From: Balanoglossus misakiensis
Taxonomy: Eukaryota; Hemichordata
Length of the DNA: 64,000 bases
Direction of reading: 5' to 3'
Assembly: GCA_040954595.2 (NCBI GenBank)
Contig: CM082592.2
Span: 806,001-870,000 of the forward strand
Positions 44,528 through 58,233 of this stretch are shown here, piece by piece. Below the pieces are notes generated by a model. The model worked only from the letters and a program-made list of their open reading frames with translations. It did not search any database and was not told where the DNA came from. How positions within the stretch are numbered: the first letter of the stretch is position 1; every line of letters begins with the position of its first letter. The position numbers and the translations under genes are program-made.

Positions 44528-46589
44528 GCCGTGCCCCCAACTAACGTCGGTGTTTGAAGCGCCCTGGTTAAATTCGAGCTTTCTCTATAAATTGACAGGT
44601 AATAATGCAGTCCTACCCGAACAAATGTCGAGTGTTGACCCGCTGTGACTTTCCCTCTTCGGTTTGCCCGACTTAGCCAACGTCTTTGTACTAGAGTGTC
44701 GGGTCTTTTGCAGAGCCAGGCCGAAGGAAATCCGACTTGATCACCGTTGCTAACGAACGCTAGTGTCTGTCATGGTGTGCCGGGGTTTTAGTCGAGCCAG
44801 GCCGTAGGAGATCTGACTTGATCATCGTGGTCAATGTACGCGTGTTTCCGCTCTAAAGTGGAGGGGCTTCAGCTAAACCAGGCCGTAGGAAATCCGACGT
44901 AATCACCGTTGATAACTTACGCCAGTCTGTGTCATATAGAGCCGGTGCACCAGCCGAGTCACGCCGAAGGAAATCTGACTTGATCAACGTGGTCAATGTA
45001 CGCCTGTTTCTGCTCTAGAGTGCCGGGGCTTCAGCTGAGCCAGGCCGTAGGAAACCCGACGTGATTACCGTTGTTAACTTACGCCAGTCTGTGTCCTATA
45101 TATAGTGCCGGGGCATCAGCCGTGCCAGGCCGAAGGAAATGTGAGTAGATCAACGTGGTCTCTGTACGCGTGTTTCTGCTCTAGAGTGCCAGGGCTTTAG
45201 CCAAGCCATGCCGTAGAAAATCTGACTTGATCACCGTTGCTAACGTACGCTAGTGTCTGTCATAGTGTGCCGGGGTTTTAGTCGAGCCAAGCCGTAGGAG
45301 ATCAGACTTGATCAACGTGGTCTCTGTACGCGTGTTTCTGCTCTAGAGTGCCGGGGCTTTATCCGAGCTATGCCGTAGAAAATCTGACTTGATCACCGTT
45401 GCTAACTTACGCTAGTGTCTGTCATATTGTGACGGAGATTTAGCCGAGCCAGGCCGTAGAAAAATCGACTTGTTCAACGTTACCAGTGTGCAACTGTTTC
45501 TGCTCTAGAGTGTCAGGGTTTTAGCCGACTTGTGCTGTAGGAAATCTGAGTTGATGAACGGGAATTCAATGTTAGAAAACCCGTGTGTAAAGTATCTCTA
45601 CCCGTTTGAAACTAAGAAAAGAATTTATTCTTATTTATTTTGTAAAACAAGACAATTTTTCGAAAAAAAGTCGAAAATGGTAATTTTGTCTTGGGTGATT
45701 CAAATTATACCGCCTTTTCTGGAATTTGCAGCACTTTTTACAAGAGAACGACACTTCATGCTCCATAATATTTCCGAAAATGAAGAAAAGAGTTAATTTT
45801 TTATGATTTTTTAAAAAATTACCATTTTTGTCAAAATATGGCCAAAATGGCTATTTTTTCTTGAATTCCGTCAATATCTCTGCATTTTTGGAGTGGTCGA
45901 AAGTTTTAACATACAATCAACATGTCATATATGATCAGGGCACCAAATTCGAAGAACAAAGTTTTTTTTAGTTTTTTTTCTAAAAATGACATTTTCAAGG
46001 AACATTTGGTAAAACGCAATTTTGTCTGCAGTGAGCCAAATTAGATTGTCTTTTGTGGAATTTGTATCGATATATACATACGAAGAGCATTCTATACTCC
46101 ATCAGATTTCCGAAAATGTAGAAAACAGGTATTTTTTGTAATTTTCAAAAATTTACCATTTTGATCAAATTATGGCTAAAATTGTTATTTTCGTGTTGAA
46201 TGCCGCCAGTGTCACTGCTTTTAAAAGTCATAAAAACTTTTAACATACAAGCAATTGTTTATATATGATCAGGTCACCGAATTAAAAAAAATAAAGAATG
46301 TTTGGCCTAAAAATGACCTTTTTGGTGCAAAAACGAATAAAACGCAATTTTGTATTAAATAAGCTCATTCAGAGTGCATTTTTTTATAATCAGCACCATT
46401 TTTACATATAATGGAAATTTCATACATCACCAGATATCCAAATATGAAAAAATGATTTAGATTTTAGATGATTGTCCAAAATTAGCTGATATCTAATAAA
46501 TGTAGTATTGAACCGTTCTGTTCCCCCCCCCCCCCCTCCCCTACATTATATGCGGTACGCCGATGTCAGCTTACCCGGCAGTACTGCAG
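44528..46589 (-). repeat. Satellite monomer 23 (2062 bp)
   Basis: Regular array member. The C tract is interrupted (CCCCTCCCCTACATT near 46540), a form seen again at 62289. Confidence 0.92.
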
Positions 46590-48640
46590 GCCGTGCCCCC
46601 AACTAACGTCGGTGTTTGAAACGCCCTGGTTAAATTCGGGCTTTCTCTATAAATTGACAGGCAATAATGCAGTCCTACCCGAACAAATGTCGAGTGTTGA
46701 CACGCTGTGACTTTCCCTCTTCGGTTTGCCCGACTTAGCCGACGTCTTTGTACTAGAGTGTCGGGTCTTTTGCAGAGCCAGGCCGAAGGAAATCCGACTT
46801 GATCACCGTTGCTAACGAACGCTAGTGTCTGTCATGGTGTGCCGGGGTTTTAGTCGAGCCAGGCCGTAGGAGATCTGACTTGATCATCGTGGTCAATGTA
46901 CGCGTGTTTCCGCTCTAAAGTGCCGGGGCTTCAGCTAAACCAGGCCGTAGGAAATCCGACGTAATCACCGTTGATAACTTACGCCAGTCTGTGTCATATA
47001 GAGCCGGTGCACCAGCCGAGTCACGCCGTAGGAAATCTGACTTGATCAACGTGGTCAATGTACGCCTGTTTCTGCTCTAGAGTGCCGGGGCTTTAGCTGA
47101 GCCAGGCCGTAGGAAACCCGACGTGATTACTGTTGTTAACTTACGCCAGTCTGTGTCCTATATATAGTGCCGGGGCATCAGCCGTGCCAGGCCGAAGGAA
47201 ATGTGAGTAGATCAACGTGGTCTCTGTACGCGTGTTTCTGCTCTAGAGTGTCAGGGCTTTAGCAAAGCCATGCCGTAGGAAATCTGACTTGATCAACGTT
47301 GCTAACGAACGCTAGTGTCTGTCATAGTGTGCCGGGGTTTTAGTCGAGCCAAGCCGTAGGAGATCAGACTTGATCAACGTGGTCTCTGTACGCGTGTTTC
47401 TGCTCTTGAGTGCCGGGGCTTTATCCAAGCCATGCCGTAGAAAATCTGACTTGATCACCGTTGCTAACGTACGCTAGTGTCTGTCATATTGTGACGGAGA
47501 TTTAGCCGAGCCAGGGCGTAAAAAATCGACTTGTTCAACGTTACCAGTGTGCAACTGTTTCTGCTCTAGAGTGTCAGGGTTTTAGCCGATTTATGCTGTA
47601 GGAAATCAGAGTTGATGAACGGGAATTCAATGTTAGAAAACCCGTGTGGAAAGTATCTCTACCCGTTTGAAACTAAGAAAAGAATTTATTCTTATTTATT
47701 TTGTAAAAAAGACAATTTTTCGAAACAAAGGCGAAAATGGTAATTTTGTCTTGGTTGATTCAAATTATACCACCTTTTCTGGAATTTGCAGCACTTTTTA
47801 CAAGAGAACGACACTTCATGCTCTATAATATTTCCGATAATGAAGAAAAGAGTTAATTTTTTATGATTTTTTAAAATTTTACCATTTTTGTCAAAATATG
47901 GCCAAAATGGCTATTTTTTCTTGAATTCCGTCAATATCTCTGCATTTTTGGAGTGGTCGAAACTTTTAACATACAATCAACATGTCATATATGATCGGGG
48001 CACCAAATTCGAAGAACAAAGGTTTTTTTATTTTTTTTTCTAAAAATGACATTTTCAAGGAAAATTTGGTAAAACGCAATTTTGTCTGCAGTGAGCCAAA
48101 TTAGACGGTCTTTTGTGGAATTTGTATCGATATATACATACGAAGAGCATTCTATACTCCATCAGATTTCCGAAAATGTAGAAAAGGGTATTTTTTGTAA
48201 TTTTGAAAAATTTTCCATTTTGACCAAATTGTGGCTAAAATCTTTATTTTCGTGTTGAATGCCGCCAGTGTCACTGCTTTTAAAAGTCATAAAAACTTTT
48301 AACATACAAGCAATTGTTTATATATGATCAGGTCACCGAATTAAAAAAATAAAGAATGTTTTGCCTAAAAATGACCTTTTTGGTGCAAAAACGAATAAAA
48401 CGCAATTTTGTATTAAATCAGCTCATTCAGAGTGCATTTTTATAATCAGCACCATTTTTACATATAATGGAAATTTCATACATCATCAGATATCCAAATA
48501 TGAAAAGATGATTTAGATTTTAGATGATTGTCCAAAATTAGCTGATATCTGATAAATGTAGTATTGAACCGTTCTGTTTCTCCCCCCCCCCCTACATTAT
48601 ATGCGGTACGCCGATGTCACCTTACCCGGCAGTACTGCAG
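46590..48640 (-). repeat. Satellite monomer 24 (2051 bp)
   Basis: Shares rare forms with 62342-64000 at offset ~15.75 kb: TTAGCCGACGTC, TTTAGCAAAGCC, GCTCTTGAGTGCC, GTAAAAAATCGAC, CGAAACAAAGGCG, GATCGGGGCACC. Confidence 0.92.
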
Positions 48641-50047
48641 GCCGTGCCCCCAACTAATGTCGGTGTTTGAAGCGCCCTGGTTAAATTCGGGCTTTCTCTA
48701 TAAATTAACAGGCAATAATGCAGTCCTACCCGAACAAATGTCGAGTGTTGACCCGCTGTGACTTTCCCTCTTCGGTTTGCCCGACTTAGCCAACGTCTTT
48801 GTACTAGTGGGTCGGGTCTTTTGCCGAGCCAGGCCGAAGGAAATCAGACTTGATCACCGTTGCTAACGAACGCTAGTGTCTGTCATATTGTGACGGAGAT
48901 TTAGCCGAGCCAGGCCGTAGAAAAATCGACTTGTTCAACGTTACCAGTGTGCAACTGTTTCTGCTCTAGAGTGTCAGGGTTTTAGCCGACTTATGCTGTA
49001 GGAAATCTGAGTTGATGAATGAGAATTCAATGTTAAAAAACCTGTGTGGAAAGTGTCTCTACCCTTTTGAAACTAAGAAAATAATTTATTCTTATTTATT
49101 TTGTAAAAATCACAATTTTTCGAAAAAAAGTCGAAAATGGTAATTTTGTCATGGGTGATTCAAATTATACCGCCTTTTCTGGAATTTGCAGCACTTTTTA
49201 CAAGAGAACGACACTTCATGCTCCATAATATTTCCGAAAATGAAGAAAAGAGTTAATTTTTTATGATTTTTTAAAAATTTACCATTTTTGTCAAAATATG
49301 GCCAAAATGGCTATTTTTTCTTGAATTCCGTCAATATCTCTGCATTTTTGGAGTGGTCGAAAGTTTTAACATACAATCAACATGTCATATATGATCAGGG
49401 CGCCAAATTCGAAGAACAAAGGTTTTTTTTATTTTTTTTTCTAAAAATGACATTTTCAAGGAAAATTTGGTAAAACGCAATTTTGTCTGCAGTGAGCCAA
49501 ATTGGCCGTTTTTTTGTGGAATTTGTATCGATATATGTATACGAAGAGCATTCTATACTCCATCAGATTTCCGAAATTGTAGAAAACAGGTATTTTTTGT
49601 AATTTTCAAAAATTTACCATTTTGACCGAAATGTGGCTAAAATTGTTATTTTCGTGTTGAATGCCGCCAGTGTCACTGCTTTTAAAAGTCATTAAAACTT
49701 TTAACATACAAGCAATTGTTTATATATGATCAGGTCACCGAATTTAAAGAATAAAGAATGTTTTCCCTAAAAATGACCTTTTTGGTGCAAAAACGAATAA
49801 AACGCAATTTTGTATTAAATCAGCTCATTCAGAGTGCATTTTTTATAATCAGCACCATTTTTACATAAAATGGAAATTTCATACATCATCAGATATCCAA
49901 ATATGAAAAAATGATTTAGATTTTAGATGATTGTCCAAAAGTAGCTGATATCTAATAAATGTAGTATTGAACCGTTCTGTTCCCCCCCCCCCCCCCCCCT
50001 ACATTACATGCGGTACGCCGATGTCAGCTTACCCGTCAGTACTGCAG
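48641..50047 (-). repeat. Satellite monomer 25, contracted (1407 bp)
   Basis: Only ~3 sub-repeats remain (48780-49010). The AT half is the monomer-1 subtype (GAATGAGAATTC, GTGTCTCTACCC, AAATCACAATTTTTCG). C18 tract at 49982-49999. Confidence 0.92.
49982..49999 (-). repeat. Poly(dG) tract on minus strand, 18 nt
   Basis: Longest tract in the window. The near-identical neighbour monomer has only 13 at the same place (52036-52048). Confidence 0.85.
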
Positions 50048-52096
50048 GCCGTGCCCACAACTAACGTCGGTGTTTGAAACGCCCTGGTTAAATTCGGGCT
50101 TTCTCTATAAATTGACAGGCAATAATGTAGTCCTACCGGAACAAATGTCGAGTGTTGACCCGCTGTGACTTTCCCTCTTCGGTTTGCCCGACTTAGCCAA
50201 CGTCTTTGTACTAGAGTGTCGGGTCTTTTGCAGAGCCAGGCCGAAGGAAATCCGACTTGATCAACGTTGCTAACGAACGCTAGTGTCTGTCATAGTGTGC
50301 CGGGGTTTTAGTCGAGCCAAGCCGTAGGAGATCTGACTTGATCATCGTGGTCAATGTACGCGTGTTTCCGCTCTAAAGTGCCGGGGCTTGAGCTAAACCA
50401 GGCCGTAGGAAATCCGACGTAATCACCGTTGATAACTTATGCCAGTCTGTGTCATATAGAGCCGGTGCACCAGCGGAGTCACGCCGTAGGACATCTGACT
50501 TGATCAACGTGGTCAATGTACGCCTGTTTCTGCTCTAGAGTGCCGGGGCTTCAGCTGAGCCAGGCCGTAGGAAACCCGACGTGATTACCGTTGTTAACTT
50601 ACGCCAGTTTGTGTCCTATATATAGTGCCGGGGCATCAGCCGTGCCAGGCCGAAGGAAATGTGAGTAGATCAACGTGGTCTCTGTACGCGTGTTTCTGCT
50701 CTAGAGTGCCAGGGCTTTAGCCAAGCCATGCCGTAGGAAATCTGACTTGATCAACGTTGCTAACGAACGCTAGTGTCTGTCATAGTGTGCCGGGGTTTTA
50801 GTCGGGCCAAGCCGTAGGAGATCAGACTTGATCAACGTGGTCTCTGTACGCGTATTTCTGCTCTAGAGTGCCGGGGCTTTATCCAAGCCATGCCGTAGAA
50901 AATCTGACTTGATCACCGTTGCTAACCTACGCTAGTGTCTGTCATATTGTGACGGAGATTTAGCCGAGCCCGGCCGTAGAAAAATCGACTTGTTCAACGT
51001 TACCAGTGTGCAACTGTTTCTGTTCTAGAGTGTCAGGGTTTTAGCCGACTTGTAGGAAATCTGAGTTGATGAATGAGAATTCAATGTTAAAAAACCTGTG
51101 TGGAAAGTGTCTCTACCCTTTTGAAACTAAGAAAATAATTTATTCTTATTTATTTTGTAAAAATCACAATTTTTCGAAAAAAAGTCGAAAATGGTAATTT
51201 TGTCATGGGTGATTCAAATTATACCGCCTTTTCTGGAATTTGCAGCACTTTTTACAAGAGAACGACACTTCATGCTCCATAATATTTCCGAAAATGAAGA
51301 AAAGAGTTAATTTTTTATGATTTTTTAAAAATTTACCATTTTTGTCAAAATATGGCCAAAATGGCTATTTTTTCTTGAATTCCGTCAATATCTCTGCATT
51401 TTTGGAGTGGTCGAAAGTTTTAACATACAATCAACATGTCATATATGATCAGGGCGCCAAATTCGAAGAACAAAGGTTTTTTTTATTTTTTTTTCTAAAA
51501 ATGACATTTTCAAGGAAAATTTGGTAAAACGCAATTTTGTCTGCAGTGAGCCAAATTGGCCGTTTTTTTGTGGAATTTGTATCGATATATGTATACGAAG
51601 AGCATTCTATACTCCATCAGATTTCCGAAATTGTAGAAAACAGGTATTTTTTGTAATTTTCAAAAATTTACCATTTTGACCGAAATGTGGCTAAAATTGT
51701 TATTTTCGTGTTGAATGCCGCCAGTGTCACTGCTTTTAAAAGTCATTAAAACTTTTAACATACAAGCAATTGTTTATATATGATCAGGTCACCGAATTTA
51801 AAGAATAAAGAATGTTTTCCCTAAAAATGACCTTTTTGGTGCAAAAACGAATAAAACGCAATTTTGTATTAAATCAGCTCATTCAGAGTGCATTTTTTAT
51901 AATCAGCACCATTTTTACATAAAATGGAAATTTCATACATCATCAGATATCCAAATATGAAAAAATGATTTAGATTTTAGATGATTGTCCAAAAGTAGCT
52001 GATATCTAATAAATGTAGTATTGAACCGTTCTGTTCCCCCCCCCCCCCTACATTACATGCGGTACGCCGATGTCAGCTTACCCGTCAGTACTGCAG
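50048..52096 (-). repeat. Satellite monomer 26 (2049 bp)
   Basis: Its AT half (51068-52096) repeats 49014-50047 at offset 2054 with essentially only homopolymer differences; the sub-repeat half is full-length. Confidence 0.92.
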
Positions 52097-54134
52097 GCCG
52101 TGCCCACAACTAACGTCGGTGTTTGAAACGCCCTGGTTAAATTCGGGCTTTCTCTATAAATTGACAGGCAATAATGTAGTCCTACCGGAACAAATGTCGA
52201 GTGTTGACCCGCTGTGACTTTCCCTCTTCGGTTTGCCCGACTTAGCCAACGTCTTTGTACTAGAGTGTCGGGTCTTTTGCAGAGCCAGGCCGAAGGAAAT
52301 CCGACTTGATCACCGTTGCTAACGAACGCTAGTGTCTGTCATGGTGTGCCGGGGTTTTAGTCGAGCCAGGCCGTAGGAGATCTGACTGGATCATCGTGGT
52401 CAATGTACGCGTGTTTCCGCTCTAAAGTGCCGGGGCTTCAGCTAAACCAGGCCGTAGGAAATCCGACGTAATCACCGTTGATAACTTACGCCAGTCTGTG
52501 TCATATAGAGCCGGTGTACCAGCCGAGTCACGCCGTAGGAAATCTTACTTGATCAACGTGGTCAATGTACGCCTGTTTCTGCTCTAGAGAGCCGGGGCTT
52601 CAGCTGAGCCAGGCCGTAGGAAACCCGACGTGATTACCGTTGTTAACTTACGCCAGTTTGTGTCCTATATATAGTGCCGGGGCATCAGCCGTGCCAGGCC
52701 GAAGGAAATGTGAGTAGATCAACGTGGTCTCTGTACGCGTGTTTCTGCTCTAGAGTGCCAGGGCTTTAGCCAAGCCATGCCGTAGAAAATCTGACTTGAT
52801 CACCGTTGCTAACGAACGCTAGTGTCTGTCATAGTGTGCCGGGCTTTTAGTCGAACCAAGCCGTAGGAGATCAGACTTGATCAACGTGGTCTCTGTACGC
52901 GTGTTTCTGCTCTGGAGTGCCGGGGCTTTATCCAAGCCATGCCGTAGAAAATCTGACTTGATCACCGTTGCTAACCTACGCTAGTGTCTGTCATATTGTG
53001 ACGGAGATTTAGCCGAGCCCGGCCGTAGAAAAATCGACTTGTTCAACGTTACCAGTGTGCAACTGTTTCTGTTCTAGAGTGTCAGGGTTTTAGCCGACTT
53101 GTAGGAAATCTGAGTTGATGAACGGGAATTCAATGTTAGAAATCCGTGTGGAAAGTATCTCTACCCGTTTGGAACTAAGAAAAGAATGTATTCTTATTTA
53201 TTTTGTAAAAAAACAATATTTCGAAAAAGTCGAAAATGGTAATTTTGTCTTGGGTGATTCAAATTATACCGCCTTTTCTGGAATTTGCAGCACTTTTTAC
53301 AAGAGAACGACACTTCATGCTCTATAATATTTCCGAAAATGAAGAAAAGAGTTAATTTTTTATGATTTTTTAAAAATTTACCATTTTTGTCAAAATATGG
53401 CCAAAATGGCTATTTTTCTTGAATTCCGTCAATATCTCAGCATTTTTGGAGTGGTCGAGAGTTTTAACATACAATCAACATGTCATATATGATCAGGGCA
53501 CCAAATTCGAAGAACAAAGGTTTTTTTTTTTTTTTCTAAAAATGACATTTTCAAGGAAAATTTGCTAAAACGCAATTTTGTCTGCAGTGAGCCAAATTAG
53601 ACGGTCTTTTGTGGAATTTGTATCGATATATACATACGAAGAGCATTCTACACTCCATCAGATTTCCGAAAATGTAGAAAACAGGTATTTTTTGTAAATT
53701 TCAAAAATTTACCATTTTGACCAAATTGTGGCTAAAATTGTTATTTTCGTGATGAATGCCGCCAGTGTCACTGCTTTTAAAAGTCATAAAAACTTTTAAC
53801 ATACAAGCAATTGTTTATATATGATCAGGTCACCGAATTAAAAAAATAAAGAATGTTTTGCCTAAAATGACCTTTTTGGTGCAAAAACGAATAAAACGCA
53901 ATCTTGTATTAAATCAGTTCATTCAGAGTGCATGTTTTATAATAAGCACCATTTTTACATATAATGGAAATTTCATACATCATCAGATATCCAAATATGA
54001 AAAAATGATTTAGATTTTAGATGATTGTCCAAAATTAGCTGATATCTAATAAATGTAGTATTGAACCGTTCTGTCCCCCCCCCCCTTACATTATATGCGG
54101 TACGCCGATGTCAGCTTACCCGGCAGTACTGTAG
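52097..54134 (-). repeat. Satellite monomer 27 (2038 bp)
   Basis: The box has CTGTAG instead of CTGCAG. AT variant GCATGTTTTATAATAAGCACC (X subtype). T15-16 run near 53521. Confidence 0.92.
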
Positions 54135-56184
54135 GCCGTGCCCCCAACAAACGTCGGTGTTTGAAACGCCCTGGTTAAATTCGGGCTCTCTCTATAAATC
54201 GACAGGCAATAATGCAGTCCTACCGGAACAAATGTCAAGTGTTGAACCGCTGTGACTTTCCCTGTTCGGTTTGCCCGACTTAGCCAACGTCTTTGTACTA
54301 GAGTGACGGGTCTTTTGCAGAGCCAGGCCGAAGGAAATCCGACTTGATCACCGTTGCTAACGAACGCTAGTGTCTGTCATGGTGTGCCGGGGTTTTAGTC
54401 GAGCCAGGCCGTAGGAGATCTGACTTGATCATCGTGGTCAATGTACGCGTGTTTCCGCTCTAAAGTGCCGGGGCTTCAGCTAAACCAGGCCGTAGGAAAT
54501 CCGACGTAATCACCGTTGATAACTTACGCCAGTCTGTGTCATATAGAGCCGGTGCACCAGCCGAGTCACGCTGTAGGAAATCTGACTTGATCAACGTGGT
54601 CAATGTACGCCTGTTTCTGCTCTAGAGTGCCGGGGCTTCAGCTGAGCCAGGCCGTAGGAAACCCGACGTGATTACCGTTGTTAACTTACGCCAGTCTGTG
54701 TCCTATATATAGTGCCGGGGCATCAGCCGTGCCAGGCCGAAGGAAATGTGAGAAGATCAACGTGGTCTCTGTACGCGTGTTTCTGCTCTAGAGTGCCAGG
54801 GCTTTAGCTAAGCCATGCCGTAGGAAATCTGACTTGATCAAAGTTGCTAACGAACGCCAGTGTCTGTCATAGTGTGCCGGGGTTTTAGTCGAGCCAAGCC
54901 GTAGGAGATCAGACTTGATCAACGTGGTCTCTGTACGCGTGTTTCTGCTCTAGAGTGCCGGGGCTTTATCCAAGCCATGCCGTAGAAAATCTGACTTGAT
55001 CACCGTTGCTAACGTACGCTAGTGTCTGTCATATTGTGACGGAGATTTAGCCGAGCCAGGTCGTAGAAAAATCGACTTGTTCAACGTTACCAGTGTGCAA
55101 CTGTTTCTGCTCTAGAGTGTCAGGGTTTTAGCCGACTTATGCTGTAGGAAATCTGAGTTGATGAACGGGAATTCAATGTTAGAAAACCCGTGTGGAAAGT
55201 ATCTCTACCCGTTTGAAACTATGAAAAGAATTTATTCTTATTTATTTTGTAAAAAAAGACAATTTTTCGAAAAAAAGTTGGAAATGGTAATTTTGTCTTG
55301 GGTGATTCAAATTATACCGCCTTTTCTGCAATTTGCAGCACTTTTTGCAAGAGAACGACACTTCATGCTCCATAATATTTCCGAAAATGAAGAAAAGAGT
55401 TAATTTTTTATGATTTTTCAAAAATTTACCATTTTTGTCAAAATATGGCCAAAATGGCTATTTTTCTTGAATTCCGTCAATATCTCTGCATTTTTGGAGT
55501 GGTCGAAAGTTTTAACATACAATCAACATGTCATATATGATCAGGGCACCAAATTCGACGAACAAAGGTTTTTTTATTTTTTTTTCTAAAAATGACATTT
55601 TCAAGGAAAATTTGGTAAAACGCAATTTTGTCTGCAGTGAGCCAAATTAGACGGTCTTTTGTGGAATTTGTATCGATATATACATACGAAGAGCATTCTA
55701 TACTCCATCAGATTTCCGAAAATGTAGAAAACAGGTATTTTTTGTAATTTTCAAAAATTTACCATTTTGACCAAATTGTGGCTAAAATTGTTATTTTCGT
55801 GATGAAAGCCGCCAGTGTCACTGCTTTTAAAAGTCATAAAAACTTTTAACATACAAGCAATTGTTTATATATGATCAGGTCACCGAATTAAAAATATAAA
55901 GAATGTTTTGCCTAAAAATGACCTTTTTGGCGCAAAAACGAATAAAACGCAATCTTGTATTAAATCAGTTCATTCAGAGTGCATGTTTTATAATAAGCAC
56001 CATTTTTACATATAATGGAAATTTCATACATCATCAGATATCCAAATATGAAAAAATGATTTAGATTTTAGATGATTGTCCAAAATTAGCTGATGTCTAA
56101 TAAATGTAGTATTGAACCGTTCTGTCCCCCCCCCCTTACATTATATGCGGTACGCCGATGTCAGCTTACCCGGCAGTACTGCAG
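54135..56184 (-). repeat. Satellite monomer 28 (2050 bp), X subtype
   Basis: X-subtype AT half (TGATGAAAGCC, TTCATTCAGAGTGCATG). First half of the 4.1-kb higher-order repeat. Confidence 0.92.
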
Positions 56185-58233
56185 GCCGTGCCCCCAACTA
56201 ACGTCGGTGTTTGGAACGCCCTGGTTAAATTCGGGCTTTCTCTATAAATTGACAAGCAATAATGCAGTCCTACCCGAACAAATGTCGAGTGTTGACCCGC
56301 TGTGACTTTCCCTGTTCGGTTTGCCCGACTTAGCCAACGTCTTTGTACTAGAGTGTCGGGTCTTTTGCAGAGCCAGGCCGAAGGAAATCCGACTTGATCA
56401 CCGTTGCTAACGAACGCTAGTGTCTGTCATGGTGTGCCGGGGTTTTAGTCGAGCCAGGCCGTAGGAGATCTGACTTGATCATCGTGGTCAATGTACGCGT
56501 GTTTCCGCTCTAAAGTGCCGGGGCTTTAGCTAAACCAGGCCGTAGGAAATCCGACGTAATCACCGTTGATAACTTACGTCAGTCTGTGTCATATAGAGCC
56601 GGTGCACCAGCCGAGTCACGCCGTAGGAAATCTGACTTGATCAACGTGGTCAATGTACGCCTGTTTCTGCTCTAGAGTGCCGGGGCTTCAGCTGAGCCAG
56701 GCCGTAGGAAACCCGACGTGATTACCGTTGTTAACTTACGCCAGTCTGTGTCCTATATATAGTGCCGGGGCATCAGCCGTGCCAGGCCGAAGGAAATGTG
56801 AGTAGATCAACGTGGTCTCTGTACGCGTGTTTCTGCTCTAGAGTGTCAGGGCTTTAGCAAAGCCATGCCGTAGGAAATCTGACTTGATCAACGTAGCTAA
56901 CGAACGCTAGTGTCTGTCATAGTGTGCCGGGGTTTTAGTCGAGCCAAGCCGTAGGAGATCAGACTTGATCAACGTGGTCTCTGTACGCGTGTTTCTGCTC
57001 TAGAGTGCCGGGGCTTTATCCAACCCATGCCGTTGAAAATCTGACTTGATCACCGTTGCTAACGTACGCTAGTGTCTGTCATATTGTGACGAGATTTAGC
57101 CGAGCCAGGCCGTAGAAAAATCGACTTGTTCAACGTTATCAGTGTGCAACTGTTTCTGCTCTAGAGTGTCAGGGTTTTAGCCGACTTATGCTGTAGGAAA
57201 TCTGAGTTGATGAACGGGAATTCAATGTTAGAAAACCCGTGTGGAAAGTATCTCTACCCGTTTGAAACTAAGAAAAGAATTTATTCTTATTTATTTTTTA
57301 AAAAAGACAATTTTTCGAAAACAAGTCGAAAATGGTAATTTTGTCTTGGGTGATTCAAATTATACCACATTTTCTGGAATTTGCAGCACTTTTTACAAGA
57401 GAACGACACTTCATGCTCCATAATATTTCCGAAAATGAAGAAAAGAGTTTATTTTTTATGATTTTTTAAAAATGTACCATTTTGTCAAAATATGGCCAAA
57501 ATGGCTATTTTTTCTTGAATTCCGTCAATATCTCTGCATTTTTGGAGTGGTCGAAAGTTTTAACATACAATCAACATGTCATATATGATCAGGGCACCAA
57601 ATTCGAAGAACGAAGGTTTTTTTATTTTATTTTTCTAAAAATGACATTTTCAAGGAAAATTTGGTAAAACGCAATTTTGTCTGCAGTGAGCCAAATTAGA
57701 CGGTCTTTTGTGGAATTTGTATCGATATATATATACGAAGAGCATTCTATACTCAATCAGATTTCCGAAAATGTAGAAAACAGGTATTTTTTGTAATTTT
57801 CAAAAATTTACCATTTTGACCAAATTGTGGTTAAAATTCTTATTTTCGTGTTGAATGCCGCCAGTGTCACTGCTTTTAAAAGTCATAAAAACTTTTAACA
57901 TGCAAGCAATTGCTTATATATGATCAGGCCACCGAATTAAAAAAATAAAGAATGTTTTGCCTAAAAATGACCTTTTTGGTGCAAAAACGAATAAAACGCA
58001 ATTTTGTATTAAATCAGCTCATTCATAGTGCATTTTTTATAATCAGCACCATTTTTACATATATTGGAAATTTCATACATCATCAGATATCCAAATATGA
58101 AAAAATGATTTAGATTTTAGATGATTGTCCAAAATTAGCTGATATCTAATAAATGTAGTATTGAACCGTTCTGTCCCCCCCCCCCTACATTATATGCGGT
58201 ACGCCGATGTCAGCTTACCCGGCAGTACTGCAG
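56185..58233 (-). repeat. Satellite monomer 29 (2049 bp), Y subtype
   Basis: Y markers: CAACCCATGCCGTTG (57020), TTATTTTATTTTTC (57622), CAATTGCTTATATATG, GTACCATTTTGTC. Confidence 0.92.

Noticed and set aside
49982-49999. Poly-G/C runs as telomeric sequence.
   Set aside because: A single homopolymer run per monomer, not a short G-rich tandem motif.
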